From: Brevibacillus_D fluminis_A
GTDB lineage: Bacteria > Bacillota > Bacilli > Brevibacillales > Brevibacillaceae
Direction of reading: 5' to 3'
Assembly: GCF_052072235.1 (NCBI RefSeq)
Contig: NZ_CM125436.1
Location: 1,978,001-2,042,000 of the forward strand
DNA: 64,000 bases
A model generated the notes under the pieces. The model saw nothing but the letters and a program-made list of their open reading frames with translations. It was not told the origin of the DNA and made no database searches. Of the stretch, positions 8,738 through 16,990 are shown piece by piece. The position numbers and the translations under genes were made by a program. Numbering within the stretch: the first letter of the stretch is position 1; every line of letters starts with the position of its first letter.

Positions 8738-8935
8738 ATGCGAGTGATTTGCCCCAATTGTAATTCCAAAGATATCGGCAAAATTGGTACAAACCAATAC
8801 TATTGCTGGAACTGCTACGTCGAATTGAGCGTGGCGGGAGAACAGGTATCCTCGATCTACCAGGTCGAAGAAGATGGTTCTCTGCAGTCGTTGAACGATT
8901 TGTTTTTTGAAGATCAGGTTTTGCCTGCCCAATAA
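8738..8935 (+). CDS. Small zinc-ribbon protein (65 aa)
   Basis: It starts at ATG 8738 after AGGAGGAGAG. Two Cys pairs, CPNCNSKD near residue 5 and CWNCYVEL near residue 23, form a compact four-cysteine zinc ribbon; the rest is an acidic tail. It sits 22 bp after yrrD and before another short ORF, probably co-transcribed. Small conserved genes occur next to yrrD in Bacillus, but the function is not known. A nucleic-acid- or protein-binding adaptor role is inferred only from the ribbon. Confidence 0.75.
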   Translation: MRVICPNCNSKDIGKIGTNQYYCWNCYVELSVAGEQVSSIYQVEEDGSLQSLNDLFFEDQVLPAQ

Positions 8936-8982
8936 AACAGCCATCGATCGTTTCGCCCAAAACGCTTAGAGGAGGAATGAAG

Positions 8983-9171
8983 ATGTCTCGACGCAATCTG
9001 TTAAGTGTACTGATCACAAGCGGTATCGTAGCCGCCATCGGCTATATGCTGATCCCGAAACGTCGCAATGGGTTTTCGTTGAACATCAATCGTTTGCCTC
9101 TGTCGCGCAAAAATATGATGAAAGCAGGAACGATGCTTTTTCGTTCCTTGCGAACAGCCGTAGCCAGATAA
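8983..9171 (+). CDS. Small membrane-anchored basic protein (62 aa)
   Basis: ATG 8983 is preferred over ATG 8977 because GAGGAGG is 7 nt upstream of it and only about 1 nt from the earlier one. There is one N-terminal membrane helix (about residues 5-23, NLLSVLITSGIVAAIGYML) and then a strongly basic tail (PKRRNG, SRKNMM, RSLRTAVAR) expected to face the cytoplasm. It is the last gene of the recD2-yrrD group and is followed by a terminator. Function unknown. Confidence 0.7.
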   Translation: MSRRNLLSVLITSGIVAAIGYMLIPKRRNGFSLNINRLPLSRKNMMKAGTMLFRSLRTAVAR

Positions 9172-9180
9172 TCAAAAAAG

Positions 9181-9210
9181 CAGCTGTCCGATGCGGGCGG
9201 CTGTTTTTTT
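9181..9210 (+). terminator. Intrinsic terminator ending the recD2-yrrD group
   Basis: The stem CAGCTGTCC/GGGCGGCTG contains G-U pairs and is followed by seven T. Confidence 0.8.
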
Positions 9211-9373
9211 GCATCTGTGAAATCATTATTTTTTATAAAGGGAAATAAAGGGAAAACCCGTTTGGACAACGGAAAAATAAACAAAGGAAAACACTTGCGA
9301 TCTTCATGATTTTTTATAAATAATTTTTAGATAAATCAAAATAAAATATATTCACGAAGTATTCAAATAAATT

Positions 9374-9387
9374 TGAAAGCGTTGTAA
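9374..9387 (+). promoter_or_regulatory. cre-like site upstream of the oligopeptide-binding gene
   Basis: TGAAAGCGTTGTAA matches the CcpA consensus TGWAANCGNTNWCA at 13 of 14 positions. It lies 35 nt before the ATG in the AT-rich 9210-9421 intergenic region. Repression by CcpA in the presence of preferred sugars is the likely effect (inference). Confidence 0.5.
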
Positions 9388-9421
9388 ATTAATGGTCAAT
9401 ACCGTTTAGGGGGTATCATCC

Positions 9422-11080
9422 ATGAGAAAGAACGCTTTTGTATTACTCAGCTCCATCGCCTTGGCTTCCGCCGCGATGGCAGGCTGTGCGGGCAATCAGA
9501 CGCAAGAGAGCGCACAACCATCCACAACAAACCAGGAGGCGACTGCGCCATCGGCTGCAAAAACAGACAGTGCCAAGCCGAAGCTGTTCCGCATCGCCAT
9601 TACGTCAGAGCCTTCTACGGCTGATCCGGCGATCGCCGAGGATAATCAGTCCAATATGATGGTGACCTCGACGTTTGCCGGTTTGACCCGAATCGGCGAA
9701 GACGACAAGCCACATGAGGAAGTTGCGGAAAAAATCGACGTGTCGCCCGATGGCTTGACCTATACGTTCCACCTGCGCGACTCGAAATGGAGCAACGGCG
9801 ATCCGGTGACTGCCCATGATTTTGAGTTCGCGTGGAAACGGGCGCTCGCGCCGGAGACGGCATCCAATTATGCGTACCAGCTTTACTACATCAAAGGCGG
9901 GGAAGCCTACAATACGAAAAAAGGGAAAGTGGAAGATGTCGGCGTAAAAGCGCTTGACGACAAGACGCTGGAAGTGAAGCTGGCGAATCCGACGCCGTTC
10001 TTCCTGGAGCTGACGGCATTCATGACCTATATGCCGGTCAATGAGAAGGTGGTCAAAGCCAATCCGAAATGGGCGCTCGAGGCTGCGACGCATGTTGGCA
10101 ACGGACCGTACAAATTGGCCGATTGGCAGCACAAAAGCAAAATCGAGTTGACGAAAAACGACACCTATTGGGATAAAGACAACGTCAAAATGGATAAAAT
10201 CGATGTCAGCATGATCGAGGACGAAAACACCGCTTTGTCCATGTTTGATAATGGCGAATTGGATTGGGATGGCGCGCCATACAACACCATTCCGCTCGAT
10301 GCGATGCCATCGCTGAAAGATTCCGGCAAGGTGAAAATCAAACCGATCGCCACATCGTACTGGTACAAATTCAACACAGAAAAAGCTCCCTTCAACAATG
10401 CCAAGATTCGCAAAGCGTTCGCCTATGCGATCGACCGCAAAAGCCTGATCGACAATGTCACGCAAGCTGACCAGTTGCCGGCGATGGGACTTTTTCCACC
10501 ATCGATGGCCGTGAAGCCTGACGGATATTTTAAAGACAACGATGTCGAGACCGCCAAGCAATTGTTGGCGGAAGGAATGAAGGAGCTCGGCATTACCAAG
10601 CGGCCGCCTATCACGATTTCGCACAATGCCGGAGACGGGCACAAAAAGATTGCGGAAGCGATTCAGGGACAATGGAAAAAAGCGCTCGGGGTCGATACCA
10701 AAATCGAGAGTCAGGAATTCAAGGTTTACCTGGAAACGCTGCATCAAGGAACATACCAGGTCGGCCGCATCGGCTGGATTCCGGACTTCAACGACGCGAT
10801 CAATTATGCTGAGGTGTTCAAGGACAAAAACGGCGGCAACAACGATACGCGCTGGGAAAATCCAAGATACAAGGAGCTGGTCAACCAGGCCGGCAAAGAG
10901 ACTGATCCACAGAAACGCAAAGCGCTGTTCGCGGAGGCAGAGCAGATCATCATGGATGAAATGCCGTTCATCCCGATCTATTACTATACGCGCGCATGGG
11001 TCGAAGGGGACAATGTGGCCCACGGCATTTACCAAGATCCGCTTGGCAACAGCGATTTGAAATGGGTCGATATGAAGTGA
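9422..11080 (+). CDS. Oligopeptide ABC transporter substrate-binding lipoprotein (OppA/DppE family, SBP family 5)
   Basis: A 552-aa extracytoplasmic binding protein anchored by lipid. The signal peptide carries a lipobox (AMAGC, Cys about 21), then a low-complexity Gln/Thr/Ala linker. The SBP_bac_5 domain is recognisable from FRIAITSEPSTADPAIAED near the start, DGLTYTFHLRDSKWSNGDPV, and a C-terminal WVEGDNVAHGIYQDPLGNSD like OppA. It has the usual length for OppA. No opp permease or ATPase genes flank it, so it is an orphan receptor or shares a transporter encoded elsewhere. The start follows AGGGGG. A cre-like site lies just upstream. Confidence 0.9.
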   Translation: MRKNAFVLLSSIALASAAMAGCAGNQTQESAQPSTTNQEATAPSAAKTDSAKPKLFRIAITSEPSTADPAIAEDNQSNMMVTSTFAGLTRIGEDDKPHEEVAEKIDVSPDGLTYTFHLRDSKWSNGDPVTAHDFEFAWKRALAPETASNYAYQLYYIKGGEAYNTKKGKVEDVGVKALDDKTLEVKLANPTPFFLELTAFMTYMPVNEKVVKANPKWALEAATHVGNGPYKLADWQHKSKIELTKNDTYWDKDNVKMDKIDVSMIEDENTALSMFDNGELDWDGAPYNTIPLDAMPSLKDSGKVKIKPIATSYWYKFNTEKAPFNNAKIRKAFAYAIDRKSLIDNVTQADQLPAMGLFPPSMAVKPDGYFKDNDVETAKQLLAEGMKELGITKRPPITISHNAGDGHKKIAEAIQGQWKKALGVDTKIESQEFKVYLETLHQGTYQVGRIGWIPDFNDAINYAEVFKDKNGGNNDTRWENPRYKELVNQAGKETDPQKRKALFAEAEQIIMDEMPFIPIYYYTRAWVEGDNVAHGIYQDPLGNSDLKWVDMK

Positions 11081-11088
11081 GAATGGAA

Positions 11089-11118
11089 AAACCCCGTCTG
11101 GCTGCCCGGACGGGGTTT
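11089..11118. terminator. Bidirectional terminator between convergent genes
   Basis: The perfect stem AAACCCCGTC/GACGGGGTTT has T-rich flanks on both strands. The minus-strand exit (TTTTT) is stronger and ends the terC transcript. Confidence 0.8.
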
Positions 11119-11139
11119 CACGTTTGCCTTGCGGAGTCA

Positions 11140-11847
11140 TTACATTGCGCTGCGTTCGTCCACTTCATGCGCATCGGCTTGCGCAGACTGCGGACGGCGT
11201 CGGCCAAACCAGAGGACACCGGCGATCACGACCAGGATGATGCCCCATTTGATCAGCGGGTTTTCGCCAACATACGGCTTCAACAAGGCTTCGCTCGTGA
11301 TCATGCTGCCAGCCGTATAAGCGAGCACCGCGGCCCCGATGTAAATCGTCGACGGAAACCGCTCCATCAGCTTCAACACGAAGCTGCTTCCCCACACCAT
11401 CAGCGGAACGCTGATGACCAGGCCGGTGATGACCAGCCCAAAGCTTCCGTGCGCGGCACCGGCGACGGCGAGTACATTGTCGATGCCCATGACCGTATCT
11501 GCCACGACGATGGTGCGGATCGCCGCCATCAGGCTGGTGCCGGTCTTCATGCCGCTCCCGTGCGCTTCTTTGTCTTCCTGCAGCAGCTTGTAGGCGATCC
11601 AGACCAGCATCAGGCCGCCTGCGACCAATAGGCCGGGTATTTTGAGCAAATACACAACCGCAAGCGTCGCCAGCGCACGGATGATGATCGCGCCGACCGT
11701 CCCGTACACGATCGCTTTTTTCTGCTGCTCTTTCGGCAGGTTGCGCGCGGCCATGCCGATGACAATCGCATTGTCGCCGGCCAGCACCAAATCAATCACA
11801 ACGATGGCCAACAGCGCGGAGAAAAAATCAAGTGACAACCATTCCAT
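11140..11847 (-). CDS. TerC/YjbE-family integral membrane protein, probable Mn2+ exporter
   Basis: A 235-aa protein with seven predicted membrane helices. Family-defining acidic motifs are visible: VLAGDNAIVIGMAARNLP in helix 2 and VVADTVMGIDNVLAVAGAAH in helix 5. TerC proteins of the YkoY/YceF/MeeF/Alx group export manganese. The ATG at 11847 is preceded by AAGGAG; an upstream extension to 11943 would run through the leader terminators. The C-terminus is short and polar. The gene is preceded on the minus strand by a yybP-ykoY manganese riboswitch and two hairpins, so expression should rise with intracellular Mn2+ and support detoxification. Confidence 0.9.
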   Translation of the reverse strand: MEWLSLDFFSALLAIVVIDLVLAGDNAIVIGMAARNLPKEQQKKAIVYGTVGAIIIRALATLAVVYLLKIPGLLVAGGLMLVWIAYKLLQEDKEAHGSGMKTGTSLMAAIRTIVVADTVMGIDNVLAVAGAAHGSFGLVITGLVISVPLMVWGSSFVLKLMERFPSTIYIGAAVLAYTAGSMITSEALLKPYVGENPLIKWGIILVVIAGVLWFGRRRPQSAQADAHEVDERSAM

Positions 11848-11900
11848 ACTCCCATCTCCTTTTTCTTTCTGTTTTTTTCTCACGCAAGGCCGAAAAACCA

Positions 11901-11934
11901 AAACGACCTCGCCAAGGCTTGGCAAAGGTCGTTT
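11901..11934 (-). terminator. Second leader hairpin upstream of terC
   Basis: The stem AAACGACCT/AGGTCGTTT has an inner GCCAA/TTGGC. On the minus strand it is followed by TTTTGG. It repeats the GACCTTTGCC motif of the riboswitch 3' end. Confidence 0.6.
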
Positions 11935-11941
11935 TTTGCGC

Positions 11942-11975
11942 AAAAAAGACCTTTACCGTAAATGGCAAAGGTCTT
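11942..11975 (-). terminator. Riboswitch expression-platform terminator
   Basis: On the minus strand the arms AAGACCTTT and AAAGGTCTT pair and are followed by TTTT. The 5' arm is also the 3' end of the yybP-ykoY aptamer, so ligand binding and termination are mutually exclusive. Confidence 0.8.
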
Positions 11976-12059
11976 GCTTACAACGTGTCCGTTGTCTGTA
12001 CAACCGGGGAATGTGATTCCCGTAATGACGACTGTACAGTCCAGCTACTCCCCTTTGGA
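11957..12059 (-). ncRNA. yybP-ykoY manganese riboswitch controlling terC
   Basis: Read on the minus strand the leader has the conserved 5' motif AAAGGGGAGTAGCT (about 12056-12043) and the matching 3' motif GTAAGCAAGACCTTT (about 11982-11968), with the TCGTCATTACGGG and CCGGTTGTACAGACAACGG segments between. These are the aptamer hallmarks of the Mn2+-sensing yybP-ykoY class, which typically precedes TerC-family exporters. The Mn-bound aptamer sequesters GACCTTT and prevents formation of the terminator at 11942-11975, giving induction by manganese. Confidence 0.9.
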
Positions 12060-12077
12060 GGTGAATCATATAAGTTG

Positions 12078-12106
12078 ATTCTAATCTGTTACTGGCTGGC
12101 TGTCAA
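12078..12106 (-). promoter_or_regulatory. Sigma-A promoter of the riboswitch-terC transcript
   Basis: On the minus strand TTGACA (12106-12101), a 17-nt spacer and TAGAAT (12083-12078) lie just upstream of the aptamer. Confidence 0.75.
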
Positions 12107-12174
12107 TAGGTGTACATGTTTCTTTTTGGCACTGCACATGCTAGTGGAGAGGAAAGAATAGGAGGGATTCGGGC

Positions 12175-13239
12175 ATGGAAACGGTGCGGCAATCCCGCTT
12201 CGTGCAGATCGCGGTCAATGTGATCCTGGTGCTCGTGATTCTGAGCCTGCTATGGTTTCTGCGGCCGATCTGGACCAAGGCTTGGCATGTCATCGAGGAA
12301 ATTCTCGTTCCGTTTTTGTTCGGCATTTTGATCGCGTACCTGCTTCACCCGATCGTCTGCATGCTCGAGCGGCGAAGGGTTCCACGGATGGTGGCCGTGC
12401 TGCTGATCTACCTGTCGTTCGTGCTTGTCGTCGTGATTGCGTGCGTCAATGCGATCCCGGTGTTCACCAAACAGCTGATCGAGCTGTCAGACGATATTCC
12501 CCGGCTGACCAATTGGTACCATTCGTGGCTGCAGGAGTGGGAATATCACAAATATTTTTTGCCGCAAAGCATCTCCAACGGGGTGGACCGTGTCATCGTC
12601 CAGTCGCAGGAGAAGATGGCGGCAGGGATCGGACAAATCGTCAACAATGCCAAAAGCACGATCGGGAAGCTGCTTGCCTATGCGGTGATTCCGTTTATCG
12701 CGTTTTATTTGCTTAAAGACATGAAGTCGATCCATGAGGGCGGCATGCTGATCATCCCGCGGCGCTACCGCAAGCACGCACAGGCATTGCTGCGCGATGT
12801 AAACGACTCGCTGGGCAAATATTTGCACGGGCAAATGGTCGTGGCCTTAATCGTCGGGGCGTGCGCCTATTTGGCGTATTGGCTGGTGGATATGCCGTAT
12901 CCGTTTGTGCTCGCTTCGTTCGTTTGCCTGACGAACATCATTCCGTACATCGGGCCGATCATCGGGGCGGCGCCTGCGCTTGTCATCGCATTTACCATCT
13001 CGACGAAAACCGTGCTGGTCGTCTTGGCCGTCAACCTGGTCATTCAGGTGCTGGAAGGCAACATCATTTCGCCCAACATCGTCGGACGTTCGCTTCATCT
13101 GCACCCGCTCCTGATCATCCTTGCCTTGCTCACCGGGGAGGCGATCGGCGGGATTGTCGGGCTGATCGTCGCGCTGCCAGTGCTGGCCATCCTGAAGGTC
13201 GTCATCAGCAGAATCGCCCTGATCATGCGCGAAGATTGA
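12175..13239 (+). CDS. yrrI: AI-2E family transporter (YrrI)
   Basis: A 354-aa PF01594 membrane protein with about seven helices. The first pair is at residues 10-70, there is a long extracytoplasmic loop (about 95-160), and the C-terminal half has the family signature CLTNIIPYIGPIIGAAPALVIAF followed by QVLEGNIISPNIVGRSLHLHPLLI. The family is named for an AI-2 exporter but includes Na+/H+ antiporters and many unassigned members. The start follows AGGAGGG. It lies directly upstream of the alaS T-box leader, as yrrI does near alaS in Bacillus. Its stop codon overlaps the -35 box of the alaS promoter. Confidence 0.85.
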   Translation: METVRQSRFVQIAVNVILVLVILSLLWFLRPIWTKAWHVIEEILVPFLFGILIAYLLHPIVCMLERRRVPRMVAVLLIYLSFVLVVVIACVNAIPVFTKQLIELSDDIPRLTNWYHSWLQEWEYHKYFLPQSISNGVDRVIVQSQEKMAAGIGQIVNNAKSTIGKLLAYAVIPFIAFYLLKDMKSIHEGGMLIIPRRYRKHAQALLRDVNDSLGKYLHGQMVVALIVGACAYLAYWLVDMPYPFVLASFVCLTNIIPYIGPIIGAAPALVIAFTISTKTVLVVLAVNLVIQVLEGNIISPNIVGRSLHLHPLLIILALLTGEAIGGIVGLIVALPVLAILKVVISRIALIMRED

Positions 13240-13264
13240 CATCGCTGCAGGAAAAATCTATAAT
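13236..13264 (+). promoter_or_regulatory. Sigma-A promoter of the alaS T-box operon
   Basis: TTGACA (13236-13241), a 17-nt spacer and TATAAT (13259-13264): consensus in both boxes. The -35 box includes the yrrI stop codon. Confidence 0.9.
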
Positions 13265-13274
13265 ACGAATGAAC

Positions 13275-13555
13275 TACCATTCCAGCAAAATGGAATAGTG
13301 ATCGATGAAGGATCGAGTAGGCAGCAGACCTTTTCCAGAGAGAGCGCCCCCCGGCTGCAAGGGCGTTCAAAAGAAGAGTTGCCGAAGGCTAATCCGAAGA
13401 CTGGGAAAAAACCAGCGGTCAGACGCCGTTATCGTCTCTGAAAGCGACAGTTTTGCCACGACGCGCATGTGCGCCACGGCGAATCTGTAAGCAGGGTGGT
13501 ACCGCGAGAAAACAGTTCTCGTCCCTGAGGGGATGAGGGCTTTTTTTATTTTTTT
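13275..13555 (+). ncRNA. T-box leader of alaS (alanine specifier)
   Basis: The core T-box AGGGTGGTACCGCG is at 13493-13506 and the AGTA-box GAGTA is near 13315. The stem I apical part carries GGCTGCAAGGGCG. The specifier loop reads GAAG-GCT-AAT, so the specifier is GCT (Ala) at 13388-13390. The terminator is CTCGTCCC/GGGATGAG (13518-13537) followed by TTTTTTT; the competing antiterminator uses the T-box strand. Uncharged tRNA-Ala should permit readthrough into alaS. Confidence 0.93.
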
Positions 13556-13568
13556 AGGAGGTTTGGTA

Positions 13569-16220
13569 ATGATGAAGAAATTAACCGGTAATCAAATTCG
13601 TCAAATGTATCTCGATTTCTTCAAAAGCAAGGGGCACCATGTGGAGCCGAGCGCACCGCTTGTGCCGCATGACGATGCGTCTCTTTTGTGGATCAACTGC
13701 GGGATGGCGCCGCTGAAAAAATATTTCGATGGACGCGAGATTCCAGACAATCCGCGCATCACGAACTCGCAAAAATCGATCCGCACCAACGATATCGAAA
13801 ACGTCGGCCGCACAGCCCGCCACCATACGTTCTTTGAAATGTTGGGCAACTTCTCCATCGGCGATTATTTCAAAAAAGAATCGATTCACTGGGCATGGGA
13901 ATTTTTGACCAGCCCGGAATGGATCGGTTTCGATCCTGAGCTGCTGTCCGTTACCATCCATCCGGAAGATGACGAGGCGTATGCGATCTGGCACAACGAG
14001 ATCGGCATTCCGGCAGAGCGGATCATCCGTTTGGAAGGCAACTTCTGGGACATCGGCGAAGGCCCATCCGGTCCGAACACCGAGATTTTCTATGACCGCG
14101 GCGAGAGCTTCGGCAACGATCCGAATGATCCTGAACTGTATCCTGGCGGAGAAAACGAACGCTATCTGGAAATCTGGAACCTGGTGTTCTCCGAGTTCAA
14201 CCATAATCCGGACCACACGTACACGCCATTGCCGAAAAAGAACATCGATACCGGCATGGGGCTGGAGCGGATGGCATCCGTTATCCAGGGAAAAGACAAC
14301 AACTTCGAAACGGACTTGCTGTTCCCGCTGATCGAGGCAACCAGCAAACTGTCCGGCGTCGCTTACAAAGCGAGCGCGGAAACCGATGTGGCATTGAAAG
14401 TGATCGCCGACCACGTGCGTACCGTCGTGTTCGCGACTGGCGACGGCGCGCTGCCATCCAATGAAGGCCGCGGCTATGTCATCCGCCGTTTGCTCCGCCG
14501 CGCTGTCCGCATGGGCAAGCTGCTCGGGATCGAGAAGCCGTTCCTGTGGCAATTGACCGGTGTTGTCTGCGACATGATGGGCGACCATTATCCGGAAATC
14601 ACCGAGAAGCGCTCCTTTATCGAAAAAGTGATTCGCGCCGAAGAAGAGCGTTTCCATGAAACATTGAATGACGGCTTGAACATTCTCTCCGACATGGTGA
14701 AGGCGACGAAAGCAGCCGGCGGCACGCAACTCTCCGGACCAGACACGTTCAAGCTGTATGACACATACGGCTTCCCGGTTGATTTGACCGAGGATTTCGC
14801 ATTGGAGCAAGGGCTGACCGTTGACCGCGAAGGCTTTGACCAGGCGATGAACGAACAGCGTGAGCGTGCCCGCGCTGCCCGCCAAGATGTGGACAGCATG
14901 AAGACTCAAGGCGGCCCGCTGGGCGAGCTGACGGTTACAAGCGAATTTGTTGGGTATACTGAATTGGAAAGCACTTCCACCGTCGTGGCGATCATTGCCG
15001 ACAACCAGCTGGTCGATACAGCCGAGGAAGGGCAAACCGTGCAGGTTGTGCTCGACCGCACGCCATTTTATGCGGAGAGCGGCGGTCAGATCAATGACCA
15101 AGGTACGCTGACCTCCGATTTGGTCAAAGCGCGCGTGCTTGATGTGCAAAAAGGGCCGATGGGCCAAAACGTGCATACCGTCGTGATTGAGGCAGGCTCC
15201 CTGTCCAAAGGAGCAGAGGTACACAGCGCGGTTGACCGCGAAGCGCGCCTCGATATCGTGAAAAACCATACCGCGACCCACTTGCTGCACCAGGCGCTGA
15301 AAGATGTGCTGGGCAAACACGTAAACCAGGCAGGCTCGCTGGTTGCGCCGGAGCGTTTGCGCTTTGACTTCAGCCACATCAGCGCGATCACGCCTGAGGA
15401 GCTGGAGCAAATCGAACAGATCGTCAACCAAAAGGTGTGGGCGAATCTGGCTGTGGACATTTCGCTCAAACCGATCGCGGAAGCGAAAGCAATGGGCGCC
15501 ATGGCGCTGTTCGGTGAGAAATACGGCGACATCGTGCGTGTGGTAAAAGTGGAAGACTACAGCCTGGAATTGTGCGGCGGTTGCCATGTGAACAACACAG
15601 CGGAAATCGGGTTGTTCAAAATCGTGAGCGAGAGCGGTATTGGCGCAGGTACGCGACGTATCGAAGCGGTAACCGGACGCGGCGCGTTCCAGTACCTGAA
15701 CCAGCAGCTGTCGACGCTGCGCGAGGTGGCACATGCCGTTAAATCGCCAATTCTGGCGGAAACGCCTGCCCGTGTGGAAGCGGTCCAGCAGCAGCTCAAA
15801 GAAGTGCAGCGTGAAAACGAATCGCTGCGTGCCAAGCTGGGCAACATCGAGGCTGCATCGCTCGTCGAGCAAGTCAAGGAAGTCGGCGGCGTGAAAGTAT
15901 TGGCTGCGCGCGTATCCGCAACCGATATGGACAACTTGCGCGGCATGATGGATGAATTGAAAAACCAATTGGGCTCTGCCGTCATCGTGCTTGGAGCTGC
16001 GGAAGGCGACAAGGTGAACCTGGTTGCAGGCGTCACCAAAGATTTGATCGACCAAGGCTTCCATGCCGGCAAAATCATCAAAGAGGTGGCAACGCGCTGC
16101 GGCGGTGGCGGCGGCGGACGTCCGGACATGGCGCAAGCCGGCGGAAAAGATCCATCCAAATTGAACGAAGCGCTGGCAGCTGCACTCGAAATGGTACAAA
16201 CCCAGGCGGTTGCAAAATAA
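13569..16220 (+). CDS. alaS: Alanine--tRNA ligase
   Basis: An 883-aa class II synthetase. It opens with LTGNQIRQMYLDFFKSKGHH; motif 2 lies in the NARTH-like segment ending FFEMLGNFSIGDYFKK. The editing domain contains NHTATHLLHQAL and the zinc site CGGCH (about residues 668-672). The C-terminal DHHA1/C-Ala domain ends with a Gly-rich stretch followed by RPDMAQAGGKDPSKLNEAL. There are tandem ATGs at 13569 and 13572, both well placed after AGGAGG at 13556; the first is used here. It is controlled by the preceding T-box and co-transcribed with ireB, ruvX and yrzB up to the terminator at 17288. Confidence 0.97.
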   Translation: MMKKLTGNQIRQMYLDFFKSKGHHVEPSAPLVPHDDASLLWINCGMAPLKKYFDGREIPDNPRITNSQKSIRTNDIENVGRTARHHTFFEMLGNFSIGDYFKKESIHWAWEFLTSPEWIGFDPELLSVTIHPEDDEAYAIWHNEIGIPAERIIRLEGNFWDIGEGPSGPNTEIFYDRGESFGNDPNDPELYPGGENERYLEIWNLVFSEFNHNPDHTYTPLPKKNIDTGMGLERMASVIQGKDNNFETDLLFPLIEATSKLSGVAYKASAETDVALKVIADHVRTVVFATGDGALPSNEGRGYVIRRLLRRAVRMGKLLGIEKPFLWQLTGVVCDMMGDHYPEITEKRSFIEKVIRAEEERFHETLNDGLNILSDMVKATKAAGGTQLSGPDTFKLYDTYGFPVDLTEDFALEQGLTVDREGFDQAMNEQRERARAARQDVDSMKTQGGPLGELTVTSEFVGYTELESTSTVVAIIADNQLVDTAEEGQTVQVVLDRTPFYAESGGQINDQGTLTSDLVKARVLDVQKGPMGQNVHTVVIEAGSLSKGAEVHSAVDREARLDIVKNHTATHLLHQALKDVLGKHVNQAGSLVAPERLRFDFSHISAITPEELEQIEQIVNQKVWANLAVDISLKPIAEAKAMGAMALFGEKYGDIVRVVKVEDYSLELCGGCHVNNTAEIGLFKIVSESGIGAGTRRIEAVTGRGAFQYLNQQLSTLREVAHAVKSPILAETPARVEAVQQQLKEVQRENESLRAKLGNIEAASLVEQVKEVGGVKVLAARVSATDMDNLRGMMDELKNQLGSAVIVLGAAEGDKVNLVAGVTKDLIDQGFHAGKIIKEVATRCGGGGGGRPDMAQAGGKDPSKLNEALAAALEMVQTQAVAK

Positions 16221-16292
16221 ACAAGCAGGAGTTTTTGGGGTGCCAGACGAATAAACTGGGTATCAAACCCTTGACGAACCGAGGTGTTACAG

Positions 16293-16562
16293 ATGAATTT
16301 CATGGATAATACGATGAAATACTCCGTTCCTAAAGACAATAGCGAAGCTGAGGTGAGGGAAACCTTGACCGAGGTGTACAAAGCGCTGCAGGAGAAAGGA
16401 TACAATCCGATCACGCAGATCGTGGGCTACTTGCTCTCCGGGGACCCGGCGTTTATTCCACGGCACAACAACGCGCGCAGCCTGATCGGCAAGATCGAAC
16501 GCGACAAATTGATTGAAGAATTGGTGCGGGGCTATTTAGCCAACCAGAAGAAAGAATCGTAG
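16293..16562 (+). CDS. ireB: IreB-family regulatory phosphoprotein (YrzL, DUF965)
   Basis: An 89-aa protein with the IreB family core YNPITQIVGYLLSGDPAFIPRHNNAR, of which the central part is nearly invariant. In Enterococcus faecalis IreB is phosphorylated by the IreK kinase and affects cephalosporin resistance; the Bacillus homologue YrzL sits in the same alaS-yrzL-yrrK context. ATG 16293 is preferred over the GTG at 16284 because GAGGTG lies just before it and the product then begins MNFMDNTMKY, like the homologues. Two N-terminal Thr residues are candidate phosphosites by family analogy only. Confidence 0.9.
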   Translation: MNFMDNTMKYSVPKDNSEAEVRETLTEVYKALQEKGYNPITQIVGYLLSGDPAFIPRHNNARSLIGKIERDKLIEELVRGYLANQKKES

Positions 16563-16571
16563 CGGAGGATT

Positions 16572-16985
16572 ATGCGAGTAATTGGCTTGGATTATGGCGA
16601 CAAGACGATTGGCGTCGCGGTCAGCGATGAATTGGGCTGGACGGCCCAGGGGGTCGAAACGATCCGGCGCCAATCGGGTGAAAAAGATTTGGCACGTCTG
16701 CGCGAGCTGATCGGACAGTATCAGGTAGGGAAGATCGTCGTCGGTCTTCCGAAAAACATGAACGGGACGATCGGCCCGCGAGGCGAGCTTTGCCAAAAAT
16801 TTGCTGACAAATTGGCACGGGAATTCTCTCTTCCGGTTACACTATGGGATGAACGACTGACCACGATGGCAGCCGAAAAAATGTTGATCTCCGCCGATGT
16901 GAGCAGGGAAAAACGCAAAAAAGTAATTGATAAAATGGCGGCGACCCTCATTTTGCAGGGATACCTGGACGCCAATTCGAGGTGA
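16572..16985 (+). CDS. ruvX: Putative pre-16S rRNA nuclease (RuvX/YqgF, YrrK)
   Basis: A 137-aa RNase H-like fold protein. The N-terminal catalytic strand RVIGLDYGDKTIGVAVSDE carries the first acidic residue. The middle strand KIVVGLPKNMNGTIGPRGE and the C-terminal DERLTTMAAEKML and KKVIDKMAATLILQGYLD complete the active-site set. It is involved in 16S rRNA 5' maturation in Escherichia coli, with a Holliday-junction resolvase role proposed earlier. The start is preceded by CGGAGG. Its end lies 5 nt before the yrzB start. Confidence 0.93.
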   Translation: MRVIGLDYGDKTIGVAVSDELGWTAQGVETIRRQSGEKDLARLRELIGQYQVGKIVVGLPKNMNGTIGPRGELCQKFADKLAREFSLPVTLWDERLTTMAAEKMLISADVSREKRKKVIDKMAATLILQGYLDANSR

Positions 16986-16990
16986 CGAAC

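Noticed and set aside
9605..11140. A 511-codon minus-strand frame opposite the oligopeptide-binding gene
   Set aside because: Mirror of the codon bias of the real gene; composition is not protein-like and its start region overlaps a terminator.
13581..16199. An 872-codon open frame on the minus strand opposite alaS
   Set aside because: It is a shadow of the high-GC codon pattern of alaS; no ribosome-binding site, Arg/His-rich nonsense composition, and alaS is certain.
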